A stretch of DNA of 64,000 bases from an uncultured Lysobacteraceae bacterium (GTDB lineage Bacteria; Pseudomonadota; Gammaproteobacteria; Xanthomonadales; Xanthomonadaceae). The DNA lies in contig CAKZGB010000007.1 in assembly GCA_936911875.1 (NCBI GenBank), positions 124,001 through 188,000 on the forward strand, in the 5' to 3' direction. Below are positions 17,010-26,219 of this stretch, one piece after another. Both the position numbers and the translations under genes were made by a program. The notes under the pieces are model-generated. The model was not told the origin of the DNA. It did no database searches and saw nothing but the letters and a program-made list of their open reading frames with translations. Position 1 is the stretch's first letter; each line of letters begins with the position of its first letter.

Positions 17010-17765
17010 ATGCATCCGCAATTCCCGATCCGTCTGCTCAGTGCCCGCCCGCTGGCGCCGACTGTCTATCACTACGCGTTCGAGCGGGCCGACGGTGAGG
17101 CGCTGGATTTTGTGCCCGGTCAATTCATCCAACTTCATTTTGAATATGCCGATGGCACGGCGGCCAAGCGCAGCTACTCGCTGGCCACCCAACACGATCA
17201 CGCGCTAGGACCGGGCGAGGCCGTCGAATTTGCCGTCTCCTTTGTTCCGGGCGGCCGTGCCACGGCGCTGTTCGAGAACCTGATTGTCGGTGATACCGTG
17301 CAATGCAGCGGACCCTATGGCCGTTTTGTGCTCGATGCCACGGATCGGAATGCACGCTATCTGCTGATCGGTACCGGCACCGGCATCACGCCCTATCGTT
17401 CCATGCTGCCGCAGCTGGCACAGTTAATGGCCGAGCGCGGTGTCGAGGTGCATCTGCTGCAAGGCGCGCGCACGTGCGCAGAGTTGCTCTACGCCGATGA
17501 GTTCAAGGCGTTCGCCGCCGAACATCCGTTATTTCATTACTATCCGTGCCTGTCGCGTGAAACGGCGGAGATCACTGCGCCGAATGTGACCCTGACTCAC
17601 GGTTATGTGCAACAGGCATTGGACTCTCTCAGGCCCAATCCCGACAGCGACATCGCGTATCTGTGCGGCAATCCCAACATGGTCGATGCCTGTTTCACCG
17701 ACCTGAAAGAGCGCGGTCTTTCCACCCGTTATATCCGCCGCGAAAAGTACGTCAGTAACGTGTAA
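17010..17765 (+). CDS. Ferredoxin-NADP+ reductase-like flavoprotein
   Basis: 251-residue FAD/NAD(P)H oxidoreductase. The N-terminal FAD domain has the RSYSLAT motif; the nucleotide domain has GTGTGITPYRSMLPQL; the C-terminus has YLCGNPNMVDACFTDL and ends YIRREKYVSNV. The ending and size fit bacterial Fpr-like reductases that pass electrons between NADPH and ferredoxin or flavodoxin. No iron-sulfur domain is fused. It is divergent from the yadG-like gene, with 43 bases between starts. Confidence 0.87.
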   Translation: MHPQFPIRLLSARPLAPTVYHYAFERADGEALDFVPGQFIQLHFEYADGTAAKRSYSLATQHDHALGPGEAVEFAVSFVPGGRATALFENLIVGDTVQCSGPYGRFVLDATDRNARYLLIGTGTGITPYRSMLPQLAQLMAERGVEVHLLQGARTCAELLYADEFKAFAAEHPLFHYYPCLSRETAEITAPNVTLTHGYVQQALDSLRPNPDSDIAYLCGNPNMVDACFTDLKERGLSTRYIRREKYVSNV

Positions 17766-17885
17766 TGGCATACGTGACGAAGCGCCGTCCGGCCTTCGTG
17801 ACTAATGGCATAGGCAAAAATCTCTCAGTTGGGCACTATGGGTTGTTCCAACTGATCGGCTGTTTGGGCATCTACAAGGACCTGT

Positions 17886-19412
17886 GTGAGTATGACGAAA
17901 ATGAGTTGGATGCGACCAGCTGCCCTAGGGCTGAGCACCGCAGCACTGTTTGCACTTGGCGGATGTTCGCCCAAGCCCGCAGCCGAAGGCAGCGAATCGG
18001 CGCGCAAATGGGGTGACATTACGTTTGAACCGTGTGCGTTAGAAAGCAAGCAAGGTCTTGATGCATCGAAAGCCTACTGCGCCAAAACCAAAGTGGCCGA
18101 AGATGCCGCCAATCCCAAGAGCCGTCAGATTGAACTGAATCTCGCCTGGATTCCTGCGGAAAACGGCTCGTTAAAGGATCCGATTGTGTTTCTCGCGGGC
18201 GGCCCCGGCCAGGCGGCGGTGGAATACGCCAGCTATGCACGTCTGATTCTTGCGCAGGCCAACCGCAATCGTGATCTGCTGCTGATTGATCAGCGCGGCA
18301 CCGGCGAGTCCAATGCGCTGTCATGCCCTAAGGCCGAAGAAAAATATGAACTCGAAGATGTGCAGCTGACACCGGCGCAACAGCTCGAGGCCATGAAGGT
18401 CTGCCAGGCCGAAGTTGCAACCAAGGCCGACACGCGCTTCTACACGACGACAGATTTTGTCCGCGATCTCGAAATCGTGCGTCAGCGTCTAAAAGTGACA
18501 CAATACAATCTAGTCGGCATCTCATACGGCACGCGTGTGGCGCAAAAATATGCACAGGCGTACCCCAAACAAGTGCGCAGCATGGTGCTCGACGGTGTCG
18601 TTCCTAATCGCCTTGTAGTGGGCGGTGAATTTGCGCGCCAGCTCGATCACGCGCTGCAGGCTCAGGATGCGTACTGCGCCAAAGACAAATCCTGCAAGGC
18701 CGAATACGGCGGCAATCTCTCGCAACGCCTGCGTGATCTGCGGGTTCGTCTCGATGCCGCTCCCGCCTCGGTGCAAGTGCGCGATAACGCCACCAACGAT
18801 CTGAAGACCTTAAAGATTGATGGCACGCGCCTGACGGCACTGGTGCAAAAGCTGGCCTACTCGCCGGAGGCCATGTCGATTCTGCCTTTGCTGATCAAGC
18901 GTGCCGAGCAGGGCGATTACCAGCCGCTGGGTTCGCTGATCAATGCCACTTCGGACAACAGCAACGGTATCGAGGCCGGTCTGTTTATGTCGGTAGTCTG
19001 CGCCGAAGACATGCCGCGCTGGACCGTAGAATCGGCGACCACTGAAAAGGACTCGCTGCTCGGCCGTGATTTCCGCACCGAATATGACGCGGCCTGTAAG
19101 TTCTGGCCCTCCGGCACCGCGCCAAAGGATTTCTCCGCGACGCCGGTTTCGCAAACGCCAACGCTGATGCTGTCCGGTGAACTCGATCCGGTGACACCGC
19201 CTGCGTATGCCGCTGAGATCGCCAAGTTCTATCCCAATGGTCGTCAGCTGACGCTCAAGGGTTCCGGCCACGGTTCGATGATGCGCGGCTGCACCGCCCG
19301 CCTCACCGCGCAGTTTATTGATCGCGGCGACGCCAAATCGCTCGATGCCAAGTGCCTGGATTCGCTGGGCTTTATTCCGCCGTTTACCGGCTTCAACGGC
19401 TGGGATCCTTAA
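17886..19412 (+). CDS. Lipoprotein alpha/beta hydrolase, TAP-like peptidase
   Basis: About 508 residues. The signal peptide ends in the lipobox L-G-G-C27, so the enzyme is lipid-anchored in the envelope. Motifs: FLAGGPGQAAVE (oxyanion hole region), LLIDQRGTGES, nucleophile Ser213 in GISYGTRVAQ, an acid in SGELDPVTPP and a His in KGSGHGSM. The layout is that of tripeptidyl/prolyl aminopeptidases of the TAP family. Start at GTG 17886; an in-frame ATG two codons later is equally possible. It sits 11 bases upstream of the NatA-like gene and so is probably co-transcribed with the exporter. Confidence 0.87.
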   Translation: MSMTKMSWMRPAALGLSTAALFALGGCSPKPAAEGSESARKWGDITFEPCALESKQGLDASKAYCAKTKVAEDAANPKSRQIELNLAWIPAENGSLKDPIVFLAGGPGQAAVEYASYARLILAQANRNRDLLLIDQRGTGESNALSCPKAEEKYELEDVQLTPAQQLEAMKVCQAEVATKADTRFYTTTDFVRDLEIVRQRLKVTQYNLVGISYGTRVAQKYAQAYPKQVRSMVLDGVVPNRLVVGGEFARQLDHALQAQDAYCAKDKSCKAEYGGNLSQRLRDLRVRLDAAPASVQVRDNATNDLKTLKIDGTRLTALVQKLAYSPEAMSILPLLIKRAEQGDYQPLGSLINATSDNSNGIEAGLFMSVVCAEDMPRWTVESATTEKDSLLGRDFRTEYDAACKFWPSGTAPKDFSATPVSQTPTLMLSGELDPVTPPAYAAEIAKFYPNGRQLTLKGSGHGSMMRGCTARLTAQFIDRGDAKSLDAKCLDSLGFIPPFTGFNGWDP

Positions 19413-19423
19413 GGAGAGCGGAC

Positions 19424-20170
19424 ATGATCATCGCTAGCGATTTGTACAAGAGTTTTAAGGTCAAAAAGGACATCGTAAATGCCGTGAACGGCGTTTCGCT
19501 CGAAGCTCCCGATGGCCAAATCACCGGTCTGCTCGGTCCGAACGGCGCCGGCAAGACGACCACCATGCGCATGCTGTACACGCTGATGCGTCCGACTAGC
19601 GGCACCGTGACGATCGACGGCATTGATGCCATCGCCAATCCGATCGAAGCTCGTGAACGTCTGGGCGTGCTGCCCGATGCCCGCGGCATTTACAAGCGCC
19701 TGACGGCGCGCGAGAACATCGAATACTACGGCCGTCTCAACGGCATGAACGATGCCACGATCCGTGCCCGCATCGAAACGCTCGCCGATTCGCTGGAAAT
19801 GCGCGACATCCTGGACCGTCGGACCGAGGGCTTCTCGCAAGGTCAACGCACCAAGACGGCCATCGCACGTGCATTGGTGCACGATCCGCGCAACGTGATT
19901 CTCGATGAACCCACTAACGGTCTCGACGTCATGACCACCCGCGCTATGCGTGAGTTTTTAATGCAGATGCGTCGCGAAGGCCGTTGCGTCATCTTCTCGT
20001 CGCACATCATGCAGGAAGTGGCGGCGCTGTGCGATCGCATCGTCATCATTGCCAAGGGCCGAGTGATGGCTGCCGGTACTCCCGACGAACTGCGTGCGCA
20101 AGCGGGCAATGACAACCTTGAGGATGCCTTCGTCAGGCTGATCGGAACCGAGGAGGGCCTGCTCGCATGA
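19424..20170 (+). CDS. natA: ABC exporter ATPase (NatA-like)
   Basis: 248-residue ATP-binding subunit. Walker A GPNGAGKTTTMRMLYTL, signature FSQGQRTKTAIARAL and Walker B VILDEPTNGLDVMTTRAM are intact, with the H-loop in IFSSHIMQEVAAL. The ATG at 19424 has an excellent AAGGAG ribosome site; the longer frame is an overlap with the hydrolase gene. It overlaps the permease start by 4 bases. NatAB of Bacillus exports sodium; the substrate here is not shown by sequence. Confidence 0.9.
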   Translation: MIIASDLYKSFKVKKDIVNAVNGVSLEAPDGQITGLLGPNGAGKTTTMRMLYTLMRPTSGTVTIDGIDAIANPIEARERLGVLPDARGIYKRLTARENIEYYGRLNGMNDATIRARIETLADSLEMRDILDRRTEGFSQGQRTKTAIARALVHDPRNVILDEPTNGLDVMTTRAMREFLMQMRREGRCVIFSSHIMQEVAALCDRIVIIAKGRVMAAGTPDELRAQAGNDNLEDAFVRLIGTEEGLLA

Positions 20171-21354
20171 AAACGACAGCTTTCCATAGTTTCCTGACGG
20201 TGGTGCGCAAGGAGCTCACGGATATCTTCCGTGACCGTCGCACCATGATCAATCTGCTGCTGGTCTCGCCGCTGCTGTATCCGCTCCTGCTGATCGGTAT
20301 CGGCAAGGTCGCTAAAGACCGCACCGAAACGCAGCTGCAACAGCCGATGACTCTGGCTGTTGTCAATCGCGAAGCCGCACCGAACCTGATGAACTTCCTG
20401 AAGGCGGCCGGTATCAACGCCACCGATGCGCCTAAAGATGTCGAAGCGCAAATTCGCGACCAGCGCCTGGACATGGCCTTGGTAGTGGACAAGGAGTATC
20501 CCGAGAACTTCCGCACCGGCGCGCCGGCCACCGTTGAAATCATGATGGACAGTACGCGGCGCAACGCCGATACGCTGGTCGGTCGCCTGCGCGATGCCTT
20601 GGATGTGTACAACAATCAGGTCGGCAGTTTGCGTCTGACCGTGCGTGGTGTGAGTCCGCTGCTCGTCAAACCGGTCAATGTCGGCACGCGTGACTTGGCT
20701 CCGGCTGCCGCGAAAAAGAACGGCTTTTTGGCCTTTATGCTGCCGTATCTGCTGATGCTGACCGCCTTCTTAGGTGGCGCGGCGCTGCTGTTCGAAGCGA
20801 CTGCCGGCGAACGCGAGCATCAGTCAATGGAGCCGCTGCTGACCACGGCATCCAAGCGCGGCTCGATTGTGTCGGGCAAGATGGCGGCGGCTTCGGTCGT
20901 TGGCATCCTGTCCATCGTGCTGACCTTGCTGGGCTTCAAACTCGGCGCACTGATCGGCGGTGAGGCAGCCAAAATGATGGACGTCCCCTTCGCCACGATT
21001 ATTGCGCTGGTCTTTATTCTGCTGCCGCTGGTGGTGTTGGGCGCCGCATTGCTGACCTGGTTGGCTGCACGCGCCAAGACCATGAAGGAAGCTCAGTCGC
21101 TGATCGTCATCCTGATGCTGATGCCGATGATTCCCGGCGTGCTGCTGATGGTCAATCCGCTCAAGGAAAAGCTGTGGCAGTTCGCCGTGCCGTTCCTGTC
21201 GCAAAATCAGCTGATCCAAAAACTGCTGCGCGAGGAATGGATCTCGCCGCAAGTGTGGGGCACTTACTTTGCCGGCGCGTTTGGTGTGGCGGCGGTGTTC
21301 TGGTTGCTGGCCGTGCTGCGCTATAACGATGAGCGTCTGGCCATCTCCGGCTAA
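20167..21354 (+). CDS. natB: ABC-2 exporter permease (NatB-like)
   Basis: 395 residues. An N-terminal membrane helix follows VVRKELTDIFRDRRTMIN, the NatB signature. A large extracytoplasmic domain (about 55-190) comes next, then five further helices beginning near GFLAFMLPYLLMLTAF. The EREHQSMEPLLTTA coupling helix contacts the ATPase. Gene order hydrolase-natA-natB with overlaps and a downstream terminator indicates one operon. Membrane proteins of this shape often export peptides, drugs or ions. Confidence 0.88.
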   Translation: MKTTAFHSFLTVVRKELTDIFRDRRTMINLLLVSPLLYPLLLIGIGKVAKDRTETQLQQPMTLAVVNREAAPNLMNFLKAAGINATDAPKDVEAQIRDQRLDMALVVDKEYPENFRTGAPATVEIMMDSTRRNADTLVGRLRDALDVYNNQVGSLRLTVRGVSPLLVKPVNVGTRDLAPAAAKKNGFLAFMLPYLLMLTAFLGGAALLFEATAGEREHQSMEPLLTTASKRGSIVSGKMAAASVVGILSIVLTLLGFKLGALIGGEAAKMMDVPFATIIALVFILLPLVVLGAALLTWLAARAKTMKEAQSLIVILMLMPMIPGVLLMVNPLKEKLWQFAVPFLSQNQLIQKLLREEWISPQVWGTYFAGAFGVAAVFWLLAVLRYNDERLAISG

Positions 21355-21379
21355 TGCGCTAGCTTTAAAGAACTAGTCG

Positions 21380-21415
21380 ACCGGCGGTGGGCCTAGTGCT
21401 GACCGCCGGTTTTTT
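21380..21415 (+). terminator. Intrinsic terminator of the natAB-like operon
   Basis: Stem ACCGGCGGT (21380-21388) / ACCGCCGGT (21402-21410), then a run of Ts to 21415. It overlaps the last codon of the convergent TonB-domain gene. Confidence 0.85.
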
Positions 21416-22382
21416 ATTGCGCGTCGCCGGGTGCGAAGGCAAAGGTGCGGCGCAAGCTCAGCGGCGCGGGTTGCGCGGGATACTTCCATTGCTTCACCGC
21501 ATCGAGTGCGGCGCGGTCGAACACGCCACGCGGTGTCGATTGCACGACGCGTGCGTTGATCACGTGACCGTCGCGTCCCACAGTGAGTTCGACGGTGACT
21601 TCGCCGCTGATGCCGCCGGCCAACGCGGCCCGCGGATACACGGGCTCAGGTGCCGACAATTCCTGTTGCGAGGCGCGGGTGACAGCCGGAGGCTTATCGG
21701 CAGGCGCCTCACCGGTCGGCGTTGCGGCGGCCGGCGTACCCGATGAGGATGACGACGAGGTGGCCGGATCCCGCGGTGACGCACTGCCGGCACCGTTTGT
21801 CGGTGCCGCCGGTGTTTGCGCCGCCGCCTTGGCTTGAGCCTGCACGCGTTCGCGCGCTACGGCTTCGGCGGCCTGTTGCCGTGCCAGCTCGCGAGCACGT
21901 TCGGCCTGCGCCGCCGCTTGCTGCCGCGCTGCCAGTGCGACCGCCTGCTCCCGTTCCGTCAACAGTCGTGCAATTGCCGGGTTCGCACTGTCCGCCCGCC
22001 GCAGCAATGTCATCAGGCGCTGATACTCGAGTCCGTCGGCCACAGTCACGGCCTGTTCCGTCGCGGCAATCAGCATCGGCGTCGCATCGATTAGTTGCGA
22101 GGTCACGCCCACATCGCCCGGCAGTTTATCGCGCAGCGCCAATAAATATTCGAAGGCATTATCGCCCGCCGGCGCGTACAGTCGGGTCTCGGCTTGCGCC
22201 TTGCTCAGACCGGCGCGCAGCTCGTCCACAGTCAGAGCGTTGAGGCCGGGATCGGCCGGTGAGGCAGCGGGCGTCGCAGCGGACGTCGCAGCGGTGTCCG
22301 TGCCGGCCGTTGGTTCGCGACTGCAGCTGACGAGGACCAGGGCGAGGCCGGCGGTAAGGGTGACATGCGCAAGTGTCTTCAT
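21414..22382 (-). CDS. Lipoprotein with C-terminal TonB domain
   Basis: 322 residues starting MKTLAHV. The signal peptide ends at lipobox Cys20 (VLVSC), with Ser at +2, which favours outer-membrane sorting. The middle has a helical part (about 100-200) rich in Ala/Arg/Gln/Glu, probably coiled coil, then a Ser/Thr/Pro linker. The last 90 residues are a TonB C-terminal domain (PEPVYPRAALAGGISGEV, VELTVGRDGHVINARVVQS, FDRAALDAVKQWKY). A normal TonB is anchored in the inner membrane by a helix; here a lipid anchor replaces it. It may act in envelope bridging rather than in energising transport. Confidence 0.82.
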   Translation of the reverse strand: MKTLAHVTLTAGLALVLVSCSREPTAGTDTAATSAATPAASPADPGLNALTVDELRAGLSKAQAETRLYAPAGDNAFEYLLALRDKLPGDVGVTSQLIDATPMLIAATEQAVTVADGLEYQRLMTLLRRADSANPAIARLLTEREQAVALAARQQAAAQAERARELARQQAAEAVARERVQAQAKAAAQTPAAPTNGAGSASPRDPATSSSSSSGTPAAATPTGEAPADKPPAVTRASQQELSAPEPVYPRAALAGGISGEVTVELTVGRDGHVINARVVQSTPRGVFDRAALDAVKQWKYPAQPAPLSLRRTFAFAPGDAQ

Positions 22383-22427
22383 TCGCTGATAGTCGCCAAT
22401 GCCCGCGCCGAGCGCAAGCGTCACGCA

Positions 22428-23195
22428 TTATTCCGTCACCGCCATGACCCAGGCCTCGACCCGCGGCACACCTGCCGCCCGCAAGGCCAGAGCGGCCTCA
22501 CCCACGGTCGCGCCGGTCGTAAAGACATCGTCGATAATGGCAACAAAAGACGGCAATGTGCCACTAACAGCATTAAACGACGCCGAAAACGCCGAATCCA
22601 GATTACTTTGGCGTTGCTCCATATCCATCTCGGACTGGCGCCGCGTCTGCCGCACCCGGCGCAGCGCATCGCAATCCAACGGCACCCCCAAGCCGCGCGC
22701 CAGCGGGCGCGCCAGCTCCAGCGGCTGCTCGAAACCGCGCTCGCCCAGCCGCGTGCGGTGCAGGGGCAGGGGCAGGATCCGGTCGGGCATCGGCCACTGC
22801 AACGCCTTCGCGCGGGCAACGAACAGCTCACCCAACAGACGCGCGGTGGCCAGGCCGCCATGAAATTTGAGCTGCGGGATCCAGGCATCCAACGGCGACT
22901 GGTATCGGAATAGGGCGCGCAAACCGTCGATGGGCGGTCGCTCGTAGTCGCACAAGGCACAGGCGGTACGATCAAACTGGCGCGGTGGCAGGCCGCTGTA
23001 CACCGCCTCGACATTCGGAGCTAACGGACGCGCGCAGAAACGGCACACCGCATCGGTCTCTATATAGGGAAGGCGCGACCGGCACGCCGCACACACCGAC
23101 GGCCCCTGCGGACAGGGCGCCTGACACAGGCAACAGCGGGCCGGTAGCCAGGTTTCGAGCCACCGACGCGAACGTGATCGACTAGCAAAAACCAT
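22428..23195 (-). CDS. comF: ComF family phosphoribosyltransferase-like protein
   Basis: 255 residues. The N-terminus holds two Cys pairs plus a second set (CCLCQ, CAAC, CRFC, CALC), a zinc-ribbon-like module. The C-terminal PRTase fold has the PRPP-binding motif FVAIIDDVFTTGATV. ComF proteins take part in uptake and processing of DNA during natural transformation; GntX in E. coli is related. It is divergent from bioB with 86 bases between start codons, the arrangement common in Lysobacterales and other gammaproteobacteria. Confidence 0.9.
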   Translation of the reverse strand: MVFASRSRSRRWLETWLPARCCLCQAPCPQGPSVCAACRSRLPYIETDAVCRFCARPLAPNVEAVYSGLPPRQFDRTACALCDYERPPIDGLRALFRYQSPLDAWIPQLKFHGGLATARLLGELFVARAKALQWPMPDRILPLPLHRTRLGERGFEQPLELARPLARGLGVPLDCDALRRVRQTRRQSEMDMEQRQSNLDSAFSASFNAVSGTLPSFVAIIDDVFTTGATVGEAALALRAAGVPRVEAWVMAVTE

Positions 23196-23281
23196 GCATA
23201 CCGGGGCGTGTTGAGTTGACAGAAATGGCCATCGCCAACAGACTGGTGAATTGCCCGTCGCGTTACGATCAGAGAATTCCG

Positions 23282-24310
23282 ATGTCCGTTGTAAGCCAAG
23301 CCCCCGCCGCTACGGTTCGCCATGATTGGCGCCGCGACGAGGTCCGGGCCCTGCTCGACCTGCCCTTTGCCGACCTGATGCACCGGGCACAACAGGTGCA
23401 CCGTCAACACTTCGACGCGAATCAGGTGCAAGTCAGCACGCTGCTGAGCATCAAGACCGGCGGCTGCCCCGAGGATTGCGCGTATTGCCCGCAAGCGCAG
23501 CGCTATCACACCGGCGTCGAGGCCACCAAGCTGATGGACACCGAACAGGTGCTCGAAAAGGCGCGCCAAGCCAAGGCCAACGGTGCGACCCGTTTCTGCA
23601 TGGGCGCTGCCTGGCGTTCGCCCAAAGACCGTGACATCCCCAAGGTGGCGGCCATGATTCAGGGCGTCAAGGCCATGGGTCTGGAGACCTGCGCCACGCT
23701 CGGAATGCTCAGCGCCGATCAGGCCCGCGATCTGCGCGAGGCCGGCCTCGACTACTACAACCACAACATCGACACCTCGCCCGAGATGTACGGCGACATC
23801 ATCCACACGCGCGAGTTCCAGGACCGTCTCGACACGCTCGAGCACGTCCGCGATGTCGGTATGAAAACCTGCTGCGGCGGTATCGTCGGCATGGGCGAGA
23901 CCCGTCATCAGCGCGCCGATTTCCTGCGTGCACTGGCCAACCTGCCGGCCCATCCGGACAGCGTGCCAATCAACCGCTTAGTCCGTGTCGAAGGCACCCC
24001 CTTGGCCGAACAGACCGAGCTCGATCCGTTTGAGTTCGTCCGCACGATTGCCGTGGCGCGTCTGCTGATGCCGCAGTCGATGGTGCGTCTGAGTGCCGGC
24101 CGCGAAACGATGAGCGATGAACTGCAGTCCCTGTGCTTCCTCGCCGGTGCCAATTCCATCTTCTACGGCGAGAAACTGCTGACCACGGCCAACCCGGAAA
24201 CGGATGCCGACATGCAGCTCTTCCGGCGCCTGGGCATCGAGCCCATGCCCCATTGTGAAACCTCGGGCACCGTGCACGCGGACATTGCCGAGGATTCCTG
24301 CGCCGCCTGA
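23282..24310 (+). CDS. bioB: Biotin synthase
   Basis: Radical SAM enzyme that inserts sulfur into dethiobiotin, the last step of biotin synthesis. The 342-residue protein carries the CxxxCxxC cluster motif C62-P-E-D-C66-A-Y-C69 and the [2Fe-2S] ligand region (CMGAAWRSP, TCATLGML, KTCCGGIVGMGE). YYNHNIDTSPEMY is conserved. The start at MSVVSQ (23282) fits the usual length; a TTG further upstream would add 22 residues. It overlaps bioF by one base. I found no clear BirA operator in the comF-bioB gap. Confidence 0.97.
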   Translation: MSVVSQAPAATVRHDWRRDEVRALLDLPFADLMHRAQQVHRQHFDANQVQVSTLLSIKTGGCPEDCAYCPQAQRYHTGVEATKLMDTEQVLEKARQAKANGATRFCMGAAWRSPKDRDIPKVAAMIQGVKAMGLETCATLGMLSADQARDLREAGLDYYNHNIDTSPEMYGDIIHTREFQDRLDTLEHVRDVGMKTCCGGIVGMGETRHQRADFLRALANLPAHPDSVPINRLVRVEGTPLAEQTELDPFEFVRTIAVARLLMPQSMVRLSAGRETMSDELQSLCFLAGANSIFYGEKLLTTANPETDADMQLFRRLGIEPMPHCETSGTVHADIAEDSCAA

Positions 24311-25434
24311 TGGCGTCGATCCCTCCGGGCTGGACGGCGCGGCTGCAAGCCACTGCCGCCGATTTGCAGTCGCGTTCCCGGCAACGCACCTATCGCACCG
24401 TAGAACAGCGCGAAGGCATGCGCGTGCGCGTGGACGGCTGCGAGCTGCTGGATTTTTGCAGCAACGATTACTTGGGGCTGGCCGCAGGCACTTCGAACAC
24501 CTTATGGAGCGGCGCGCCGGGTAGTGGCTCTGCGCATCTGGTCAGCGGCCACACTGCCGAACACGTCGAACTTGAACGCACGCTGTGCCAGTGGCTCGGT
24601 GCCGAGTCGGCCTTGCTGTTGAGCAGCGGTTATCAGGCCAATCTGGCCGCGATCACCGGTCTGTGCGGTCCCGACGATCTGTGCGTGCAGGACAAACTCA
24701 ATCACGCCTCACTGCTCGATGCCGCGCAACTGGCCGGATGTGTGAGCCGCCGCTATCCGCATCTGGACATGGACGGTCTGCAGCGCCAACTGCAAACGCC
24801 GACCAAGGGTCTCAAGCTGATCGCCAGCGATGCCGTTTTTAGCATGGATGGCGATGTCGCCGATCCCGCGGCCCTGCGCGCTGCCGATCCGGACGCCCTG
24901 CTCTATCTCGACGAGGCTCACAGCATCGGCGTACTCGGCGGTCATCATGGCGAAGGCATTGGTCGCGAGCACGCGCATCTGCGCCTGGTGACGTTCGGCA
25001 AGGCGCTGGGTACGGGTGGCGCCGCGTTGCTGGGCAGCAAAGAACTCATCGCACATCTGCGTCAGACCGCGCGACCGAGCATCTTCACTACCGCATTGCC
25101 GCCCGCGCTCGCGTCGCGCACTAGCGAACACATCCGCACGATTCAGAGCAGCGATGTCGTCGAGCGGCTGACTGCGCATCGTCAGTATCTGCGCGAACGT
25201 GCCGATGCCTTGGGACTGCCGCTGCAAGGCGGTGATAGCGCGATCTTTGTGCTGCCGATTGGCAGCGATGCCGATGCCCTCGCCCGTTCGCAGCAGCTTT
25301 GGCAACGCGGTGTGTGGGTGAGTGGGATCCGACCACCGACCGTCCCCGAAGGCACCGCGCGCCTGCGCATCACCCTCAGCGCTGCGCACACGCGAGCCGA
25401 CATTGACACCTTGCTGGAGGCACTGGCCGCATGA
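24310..25434 (+). CDS. bioF: 8-amino-7-oxononanoate synthase
   Basis: PLP-dependent alpha-oxoamine synthase that condenses pimeloyl-ACP with L-alanine. At 374 residues it shows LLDFCSNDYLGLA, GSGSAHLVSGHTAEHVELE, the DEAHSIGVLG stretch that holds the pyridine ring, and the Schiff-base Lys231 in TFGKALGTGGAA. PRIRITL-like TARLRITLSAAHT closes the domain. One-base overlap with bioB and 4-base overlap with bioH indicate a tightly coupled operon. Confidence 0.96.
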   Translation: MASIPPGWTARLQATAADLQSRSRQRTYRTVEQREGMRVRVDGCELLDFCSNDYLGLAAGTSNTLWSGAPGSGSAHLVSGHTAEHVELERTLCQWLGAESALLLSSGYQANLAAITGLCGPDDLCVQDKLNHASLLDAAQLAGCVSRRYPHLDMDGLQRQLQTPTKGLKLIASDAVFSMDGDVADPAALRAADPDALLYLDEAHSIGVLGGHHGEGIGREHAHLRLVTFGKALGTGGAALLGSKELIAHLRQTARPSIFTTALPPALASRTSEHIRTIQSSDVVERLTAHRQYLRERADALGLPLQGGDSAIFVLPIGSDADALARSQQLWQRGVWVSGIRPPTVPEGTARLRITLSAAHTRADIDTLLEALAA

Positions 25435-26219
25435 GCAGCACCGAGATGGCCATCGTCACGCATGGCAACGGCCCGTTGCCGGTCGTGATGATTCACGGCT
25501 GGGCCATGAACTCCGGCCTGATGGAAGCCACCGCACAAGCCCTGGGCGACATCGCTACCGTGCATTGTGTGGACTTGCCGGGGCACGGTCGCTCGCGCGA
25601 TTGCGACTTGCCATTGGATCCCGACGGTGCCGTGACCACGCAACTGGCCGAGCGCATCGGACCCAACGCGCTGTGGATCGGCTGGTCGATGGGTGGCCTT
25701 TTCGCCTTGGCGGCCGCGCACAAGGCACAGGCTTGCGGTCTGGTCATGCTGTCGTCCACGCCCTCTTTTGCCCAGCGCGAAGGCTGGCCCCACGGCCTAC
25801 GTCCCTCGGTGCTAGCGGGCATGCGGCAAGCGGTGGCAACGGACGCGCGCCGCACGGTCACCGATTTTCTGCGTCTCGAAGTGCTGGGCGTCACGCGCGC
25901 GCACCCGGCGCTGCAGGATCTGGAGCAACTCGCGTTCGGCCACGGCTTGCCGCAGGCGCGCGCACTGGAGCAAGGCTTGGATCTGCTTGAACAGCGCGAC
26001 GTGCGCCACGATGTCAGCGGCCTGAGCGTGCCGCAACTGTGGATCGGTGGTGCGCGCGACCGACTGGTCTCGCCCGATACGCTCACGGCCGCCGCCGCGA
26101 TGGCCGCCCGCGGCGAATCGCACATTCTGGCGGGGGCCGGCCACGCCGCCTTCCTAAGTACCCCTGATCGTTTTAATTCCGCTTTACGTAACTGGATCGA
26201 TGGCAATGTCCGGATTTGA
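25431..26219 (+). CDS. bioH: Pimeloyl-ACP methyl ester esterase BioH
   Basis: Removes the methyl ester from pimeloyl-ACP methyl ester and so ends the BioC-started chain. It is a 262-residue alpha/beta hydrolase with VVMIHGWAMNSG, the nucleophile elbow G84-W-S86-M-G88, an acid in GGARDRLV and a His in GAGHAAFL. The operon position between bioF and bioC makes BioH much more likely than a generic esterase. Confidence 0.93.
   Translation: MSSTEMAIVTHGNGPLPVVMIHGWAMNSGLMEATAQALGDIATVHCVDLPGHGRSRDCDLPLDPDGAVTTQLAERIGPNALWIGWSMGGLFALAAAHKAQACGLVMLSSTPSFAQREGWPHGLRPSVLAGMRQAVATDARRTVTDFLRLEVLGVTRAHPALQDLEQLAFGHGLPQARALEQGLDLLEQRDVRHDVSGLSVPQLWIGGARDRLVSPDTLTAAAAMAARGESHILAGAGHAAFLSTPDRFNSALRNWIDGNVRI

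Noticed and set aside
17766..17885. Short open frame from 17765 between the reductase and the hydrolase
   Set aside because: It overlaps the hydrolase signal peptide in another frame, has no ribosome site and no recognisable motif.
23196..23281. BirA operator in the comF-bioB gap
   Set aside because: No inverted repeat resembling the biotin operator could be found in the 86 bases.
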